Shown in pieces: positions 23,614 to 27,561 of a stretch of DNA of 27,561 nucleotides. Position 1 is the first letter of the stretch, and each line of letters opens with the position of its first letter. Location: NCBI GenBank assembly GCA_002315255.1, contig DCGM01000079.1:2133-29693 (forward strand). Direction: 5' to 3'. The notes beneath the pieces are model-generated. The model was not told where the DNA came from. It saw only the letters and a list, made by a program, of their open reading frames with translations, and ran no database searches. This DNA is from Lachnospiraceae bacterium UBA1778. GTDB taxonomy: Bacteria; Bacillota; Clostridia; Lachnospirales; Lachnospiraceae. The position numbers were made by a program, and so were the translations under genes.

Positions 23614-23861
23614 AGCAGGAAGTAGTGATCACTAATCCAGGCGGTTTAGACGGCCGCGAAGTGGCCATGTGCGTACAGACAGCAGGACGGTTTTTGGCAG
23701 AAATCCATCTGACGGACGGCGTGCGGCGGATGAATGCGAAGAGCATTATGGGAATGATGGCATTGGGCCTCGCCTACGGGGACACCGTTACGGTTGAAAC
23801 CGAAGGAAGGGACGAGGAGGACGCGCTCCGCGCCATGACGAATTTCTTTGAGGGTAAATAA
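23607..23861 (+). CDS. HPr-like protein lacking His15 (Crh-type)
   Basis: The 84-residue protein has the HPr fold and length. The PTS active-site loop that normally reads GLHARPA is GLDGREV here, so His15 is Asp15 and the Arg-Pro pair is disrupted. The regulatory site is intact: Ser46 in NAKSIMGMMALG, with the C-terminal block DEEDALRAMTNFFEG. Such a protein should not accept phosphate from enzyme I but could be phosphorylated by HprK. B. subtilis Crh, encoded after whiA, has Gln at position 15 and keeps Ser46, working with CcpA in carbon control. By position and residues this is Crh-like, though it may have arisen independently. It starts inside whiA after GGAGGA and its stop shares a base with rarA. 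Confidence 0.88.
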   Translation: MLKQEVVITNPGGLDGREVAMCVQTAGRFLAEIHLTDGVRRMNAKSIMGMMALGLAYGDTVTVETEGRDEEDALRAMTNFFEGK

Positions 23862-25204
23862 TGGATCTGTTTGATTTCATGCAGGAGACTTCTTCAAAAA
23901 AGGAGTCTCCTCTTGCGTCCAGATTAAGACCGAAAACGCTGGACGCAATCGTGGGACAAACGCATATTTTAGGGAAAAACAGCCTCCTTTACCGGGCAAT
24001 CCGTGCAGACCAGCTGAGCTCCGTCATCTTTTTCGGCCCTCCGGGCACCGGAAAAACGACGATCGCGAAGGTGATCGCGCATACGACGAAAGCGGATTTT
24101 ATCCAGCTCAATGCGACGATGGCCGGGAAAAAGGATATGGAGGAAGCGGTCGAAAAGGCGAAGAATAACCGCCGGATGTTCCAGAAGGATACAATCCTTT
24201 TTATCGACGAAATCCACCGCTTTAATAAGGCCCAGCAGGATTTTCTGCTTCCGTTCGTCGAGGACGGCACGATCGTCCTGATCGGCGCGACGACGGAAAA
24301 TCCGTATTTTGAAGTGAACCGCGCGCTTTTGTCGCGTTCACGGATTTTCGAGCTGAAGCCGCTCTCGAATCAGGATATCGAGACGCTCATTGACCGGGCG
24401 GTCAATGATGTCGAGGAGGGCCTCGGTGCCTATAAGGCGGTCATTACGGACGAAGCGCGCGCTTTTATCGCGGATTATGCGGAAGGCGATGCGCGGGCTG
24501 CATTGAATGCGGTCGAGCTCGGCGTCCTGACGACGGAACGCTCTGCGGACGGGCTGATTCATTTCGATATCGGAGTCGCGCAGGAATGTATCCAAAAGCG
24601 CGTTCTGAAATATGACAAAGACGGCGACCAGCATTATGACACGATTTCCGCGTTTATCAAGTCGATGCGCGGCTCGGACCCGGATGCAGCTGTCTATTAT
24701 CTCGCCCGGATGCTGTATGCCGGCGAGGATATAAAGTTTATCGCCCGTCGGATCATGATCTGCGCATCAGAGGACGTAGGCAATGCGGACCCGATGGCCT
24801 TAGTCGTCGCGACAAACGCCTGCCTCGCCATTGAACGCATCGGAATGCCGGAGGCACAGATCATCTTAGCCCATGCAGCTTCCTATGTCGCCTGTGCGCC
24901 GAAGTCGAATTCGGTCGTCGAAGCGATCGGAAAAGCGATGGATACCGTTCAGCAGGTAAAGGTTGAAACGATTCCTCCTCATCTTCAGGATGCCCATTAT
25001 CAAGGGCATGAAGCGATCGGCCGTGGGATCGGCTACAAATACGCCCACCTGTTTCCGAACCATTATGTCGACCAGCAGTATCTGCCGGACGAAGTGAAAA
25101 ATGAACGTTTTTATATCCCGTCGGAAAACGGGAAAGAAAAAGAGATACGGGCATGGTTTGATATCATCCGCCCGGGATTCTTCAAAAGTGAAGGAGAAAA
25201 ATGA
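23861..25204 (+). CDS. rarA: Replication-associated recombination protein RarA (MgsA)
   Basis: The 447-residue AAA+ ATPase has Walker A GPPGTGKTT near residues 59-67, Walker B ILFIDEIHRF, sensor 1 GATTENPYFEVN and the arginine-finger region LLSRSRIFEL. The C-terminal part holds the MgsA tetramerisation block (FIKSMRGSDPDAAVYYLARM, GEDIKFIARR, CASEDVGNADP, and the YKYAHLFPNHYVDQQYLP region). It acts at stalled replication forks and with SSB. The N-terminal MDLFDFMQ matches the family and supports the ATG at 23861, which shares one base with the preceding stop (TAATGG). An eight-base inverted repeat (23883-23890 with 23904-23911) lies within its first codons. ATGA overlap joins it to the peptidase gene. 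Confidence 0.95.
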   Translation: MDLFDFMQETSSKKESPLASRLRPKTLDAIVGQTHILGKNSLLYRAIRADQLSSVIFFGPPGTGKTTIAKVIAHTTKADFIQLNATMAGKKDMEEAVEKAKNNRRMFQKDTILFIDEIHRFNKAQQDFLLPFVEDGTIVLIGATTENPYFEVNRALLSRSRIFELKPLSNQDIETLIDRAVNDVEEGLGAYKAVITDEARAFIADYAEGDARAALNAVELGVLTTERSADGLIHFDIGVAQECIQKRVLKYDKDGDQHYDTISAFIKSMRGSDPDAAVYYLARMLYAGEDIKFIARRIMICASEDVGNADPMALVVATNACLAIERIGMPEAQIILAHAASYVACAPKSNSVVEAIGKAMDTVQQVKVETIPPHLQDAHYQGHEAIGRGIGYKYAHLFPNHYVDQQYLPDEVKNERFYIPSENGKEKEIRAWFDIIRPGFFKSEGEK

Positions 25205-27033
25205 TGAATACGGAACGGCTTGAAGCGCTTCGGGCGCTGATGAAGGAAAGAAAGATTGACATCTATGTAGTTCCGACCGCAGACTTTCATGAGTCCGAAT
25301 ATGTAGGCGAGCATTTTAAGGCACGGAAATTCCTGACCGGCTTTACCGGCTCCGCCGGCGTCGCCGTCATCACGAAGGATGATGCAGGCCTCTGGACGGA
25401 CGGCCGTTATTTTATTCAGGCAGAAAAGCAGATTCAGGGCTCCGGCTTCCGCCTTTTCAAGATGGGCGAAAAAGGCGTTCCGACCTGGAATGAATTTATC
25501 CGCGCCGAGCTTCCGGAAAAAGGCTGCATCGGCTTCGACGGACGCGTGATCAATGCGCGCTGGGGCGCTCAGCTGGAAGCGATTGCGAACGAAAAGAAGG
25601 GCTCCACATTTGTTTCCGAAGACCTCGTCGGAAAGATCTGGAAGGACCGCCCGGCGCTTTCGTCAACGCTTATGTGGGTGTTAGACGATCAGTTCGCTGG
25701 TGAAACCGCGAAATCGAAAATCGAGCGGATCCGTGAAAAGATGGAAGAATTCGGCGCAGACGTCCATATCCTTACATCGCTTGATGATATCGCGTGGGTG
25801 CTGAACCTCCGCGGCAATGACATTGAACATTTCCCGGTATTCCTTTCTTATCTCGTCATCACGAGAAAGAGCGATATGGCCCGGAACGGCGCAATCCTTT
25901 ATGTGCAGGAGAGCGAACTCAGTAAGAAGGTCATCCAGCACTTAAAGCGGGCCGACGTTTCGACCGCAGGATATGAAGGTATCTATGAGATGGCCGATGA
26001 GCTTGGAAAACATAAGGTCGGAAAAATCTTACTCGACCGCAGCAAAGTGAACTACCGGATTGTAAAAGCACTTCTTTCCCAGGCTGAAATAACGAAAAAT
26101 GAAATTATCGACAAACCGAATCCGTCGATGAAGATGAAATCCTTAAAGAACCCGGTCGAGCAGGAGAATATCCGGAAAGCGCATATTAAAGACGGCGTCG
26201 CCATGACGAAATGGCTCTGCTGGCTCGACGGCGCAATCGGAAAAGAAGAACTGACCGAAATCTCTGTTGCGGACAAGCTGGAAGAATACCGCCGGAAACA
26301 GGAGAACTTCGTCGACCTGTCGTTTGAAACGATTGCAGCGTATGAAGCAAATGCGGCAATGATGCATTACTCCGCAACTCCGGAAAATTATGCGGTGATT
26401 GAACCGAAGGGCTTCCTGCTCGTCGATTCCGGCGCACACTTCTTAGAAGGGTCGACCGATATCACGCGTACGATTGCGATGGGACCGATCACAGATGAAG
26501 AAAGGCGCTTCTTTACAATCGTCTTAAAGGCGAATCTGAATCTCGCGGCAGCGCATTTCCCGCAGGGAGTAAATGGGCAGAACCTCGATGTTCTCGCACG
26601 CGGACCGTTCTGGGATTTAGGTCTGGACTACCGCTGCGGCACCGGCCACGGAATCGGTTATCTTCTGAACGTACACGAAGGACCGAACGGCTTCCGCTGG
26701 CGCATTGTCCCGGAGCGACAGGATTCCGCACCGTTTGAGCCGGGTATGGTGACGACGGACGAGCCGGGCATCTATATCGAAAACGGCTTCGGCATCCGGA
26801 CAGAAAACGAACTTTTATGCGTGCCGTGCGAGGAGACCGAATACGGCACCTTCTATCAGTTCGAAACGGTCACGTATTGCCCGATCGATCTTAAGGCGAT
26901 TGACACGGACGAGCTTACGAAGCGCGAGAAGAAGCTTCTCAATGATTATCATCAGATGGTCTATGAAAAGCTTAGTCCGTATCTGAATAAAAAAGAACAG
27001 AATTGGCTGAAAAAAGCGACAAAGGAGATTTGA
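25201..27033 (+). CDS. M24-family Xaa-Pro aminopeptidase (long form)
   Basis: The 610-residue cytosolic peptidase has the long three-domain layout: two creatinase-like N-terminal domains (about 1-310, with LWTDGRYFIQAEKQ and FDGRVINARW), the M24 catalytic domain (about 315-535) and a short C-terminal domain. The metal ligands are visible as two Asp in DSGAHFLEGSTDITRT, a His in CGTGHGIGYLL and two Glu in VTTDEPGIYIENGFGIRTENELL. Such enzymes remove an N-terminal residue preceding proline. AAGGAG precedes overlapping ATGATG starts at 25201 and 25204, with the rarA stop nested between them. It is followed after one base by an M18 aminopeptidase gene, giving a peptide-breakdown pair. Confidence 0.95.
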   Translation: MMNTERLEALRALMKERKIDIYVVPTADFHESEYVGEHFKARKFLTGFTGSAGVAVITKDDAGLWTDGRYFIQAEKQIQGSGFRLFKMGEKGVPTWNEFIRAELPEKGCIGFDGRVINARWGAQLEAIANEKKGSTFVSEDLVGKIWKDRPALSSTLMWVLDDQFAGETAKSKIERIREKMEEFGADVHILTSLDDIAWVLNLRGNDIEHFPVFLSYLVITRKSDMARNGAILYVQESELSKKVIQHLKRADVSTAGYEGIYEMADELGKHKVGKILLDRSKVNYRIVKALLSQAEITKNEIIDKPNPSMKMKSLKNPVEQENIRKAHIKDGVAMTKWLCWLDGAIGKEELTEISVADKLEEYRRKQENFVDLSFETIAAYEANAAMMHYSATPENYAVIEPKGFLLVDSGAHFLEGSTDITRTIAMGPITDEERRFFTIVLKANLNLAAAHFPQGVNGQNLDVLARGPFWDLGLDYRCGTGHGIGYLLNVHEGPNGFRWRIVPERQDSAPFEPGMVTTDEPGIYIENGFGIRTENELLCVPCEETEYGTFYQFETVTYCPIDLKAIDTDELTKREKKLLNDYHQMVYEKLSPYLNKKEQNWLKKATKEI

Positions 27034-27034
27034 C

Positions 27035-27561
27035 ATGGAAAAGAAGAACGCATGGCTGTCCTATAACGGCAAAGAAGCAAAACAGCTCGAAGACCTGAAT
27101 GATTCTTACAAGGCTTTTCTCACGGAAAGCAAGACCGAGCGTCTGGCAGTAAAGAACACCTTGCTGCTCGCGGAAGCGGCCGGCTATAAGAACCTCGAGG
27201 ATCTCGTGAAGACCGGCGCAAAGGTAAAGCCCGGCGATAAGATTTATGCGGTCGGCATGAAGAAGACGGTCGCGCTGTTCCATATCGGCGAGAAGCCGTT
27301 AGAGGAAGGCATGAATATTTTAGGCGCACACATTGACTCTCCGCGCATGGATATTAAGCAGAATCCGCTTTACGAAGACAATGAATTCGCTTATCTTGAT
27401 ACGCATTACTACGGCGGCATTAAGAAATACCAGTGGGTCGCGCTTCCGCTCGCCCTTTACGGCGTCGTCGTGAAGAAGGACGGAACGGTGCTCGATATCG
27501 CAATCGGTGATCATGAGGACGATCCGGTTCTCGGAATCACGGACCTTCTTATCCATCTGTC
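27035..27561 (+). CDS. M18-family aminopeptidase, 3' end outside window
   Basis: The frame starts at ATG 27035, one base after the preceding stop, with AAAGGAG about nine bases upstream, and stays open to the right edge (about 175 residues seen). The sequence has the M18 (aminopeptidase I) N-terminal pattern: NAWLSYNGKEAKQLE, FLTESKTERLAV, the first metal-binding motif GAHIDSPRMDIKQNPLYED (His near residue 99), and LDTHYYGGIKKYQWVALPLALYG. M18 enzymes are zinc-dependent, multimeric cytosolic aminopeptidases. The remaining metal ligands lie beyond the window, so completeness cannot be judged. Confidence 0.93.
   Translation, partial: MEKKNAWLSYNGKEAKQLEDLNDSYKAFLTESKTERLAVKNTLLLAEAAGYKNLEDLVKTGAKVKPGDKIYAVGMKKTVALFHIGEKPLEEGMNILGAHIDSPRMDIKQNPLYEDNEFAYLDTHYYGGIKKYQWVALPLALYGVVVKKDGTVLDIAIGDHEDDPVLGITDLLIHL

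Noticed and set aside
23607..23861. Ordinary PTS phosphocarrier HPr (ptsH)
   Set aside because: His15 and the following Arg-Pro are not conserved, so the PTS role is not supported by the sequence.
23883..23911. Regulatory hairpin in the first codons of rarA
   Set aside because: The AGGAGACT/AGTCTCCT repeat is perfect, but it lies fully inside codons, is short, and has a 13-base loop; it may be chance.

Overview
The window reads as chromosome from a low-copy-repeat, moderately GC-rich member of the Bacillota, most likely a Clostridia or Lachnospiraceae-type organism. This rests on gene content and order: cysS-mrnC-rlmB, ylxM-ffh-rpsP-khpA-rimM-trmD and hprK-murB-whiA-HPr, with strong GGAGG ribosome binding sites. 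I cannot name the species. Every supported gene lies on the + strand, mostly in tightly packed, often overlapping runs (ATGA junctions). I see no tRNA, rRNA, CRISPR array, insertion sequence or phage gene, and no gene-free stretch longer than about 255 bases.

Layout. (1) 1-4729: two tandem paralogous large proteins of unknown function. The first is cut by the window edge. The second has a LamG-like N-terminus, has lost the helical core of its sister, and keeps the shared CARDB-like C-terminus. (2) 4692-6143: a promoter, a terminator and an amidohydrolase gene. (3) 6144-7972: a structured intergenic stretch and a hipBA-type toxin-antitoxin pair. (4) 8121-10172: pyridoxamine kinase-like gene, tcdA (tRNA ct6A cyclisation) and ispF (isoprenoids). 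(5) 10197-13165: a 14-nt tandem repeat, cysS, mrnC (23S rRNA maturation) and rlmB (23S methylation). (6) 13259-15924: pgsA-like CDP-alcohol phosphatidyltransferase, topA and a strong terminator. (7) 15906-20951: a promoter built into that terminator, then ylxM-ffh (SRP) and rpsP-khpA-rimM-trmD (ribosome and tRNA). (8) 20964-27561: hprK, murB, whiA, an HPr-like gene, rarA, an M24 Xaa-Pro aminopeptidase and the start of an M18 aminopeptidase.

The most interesting signals are departures from family norm inside this housekeeping backbone. TrmD carries about 430 extra C-terminal residues that I do not recognise, in the place where rplS normally follows. The HPr-like protein next to whiA has Asp at position 15 in place of the PTS phosphorylation His but keeps Ser46 and its surroundings, so it looks like a regulation-only, Crh-type protein that could be a substrate of the HprK encoded 2.6 kb upstream. 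WhiA is short and lacks most of the first half of its LAGLIDADG domain. Several small in-frame or near-gene tandem duplications (42 nt in the second paralogue, 5 x 14 nt before cysS, 27 nt across the cysS-mrnC junction) suggest replication slippage has been shaping gene ends and translation starts.
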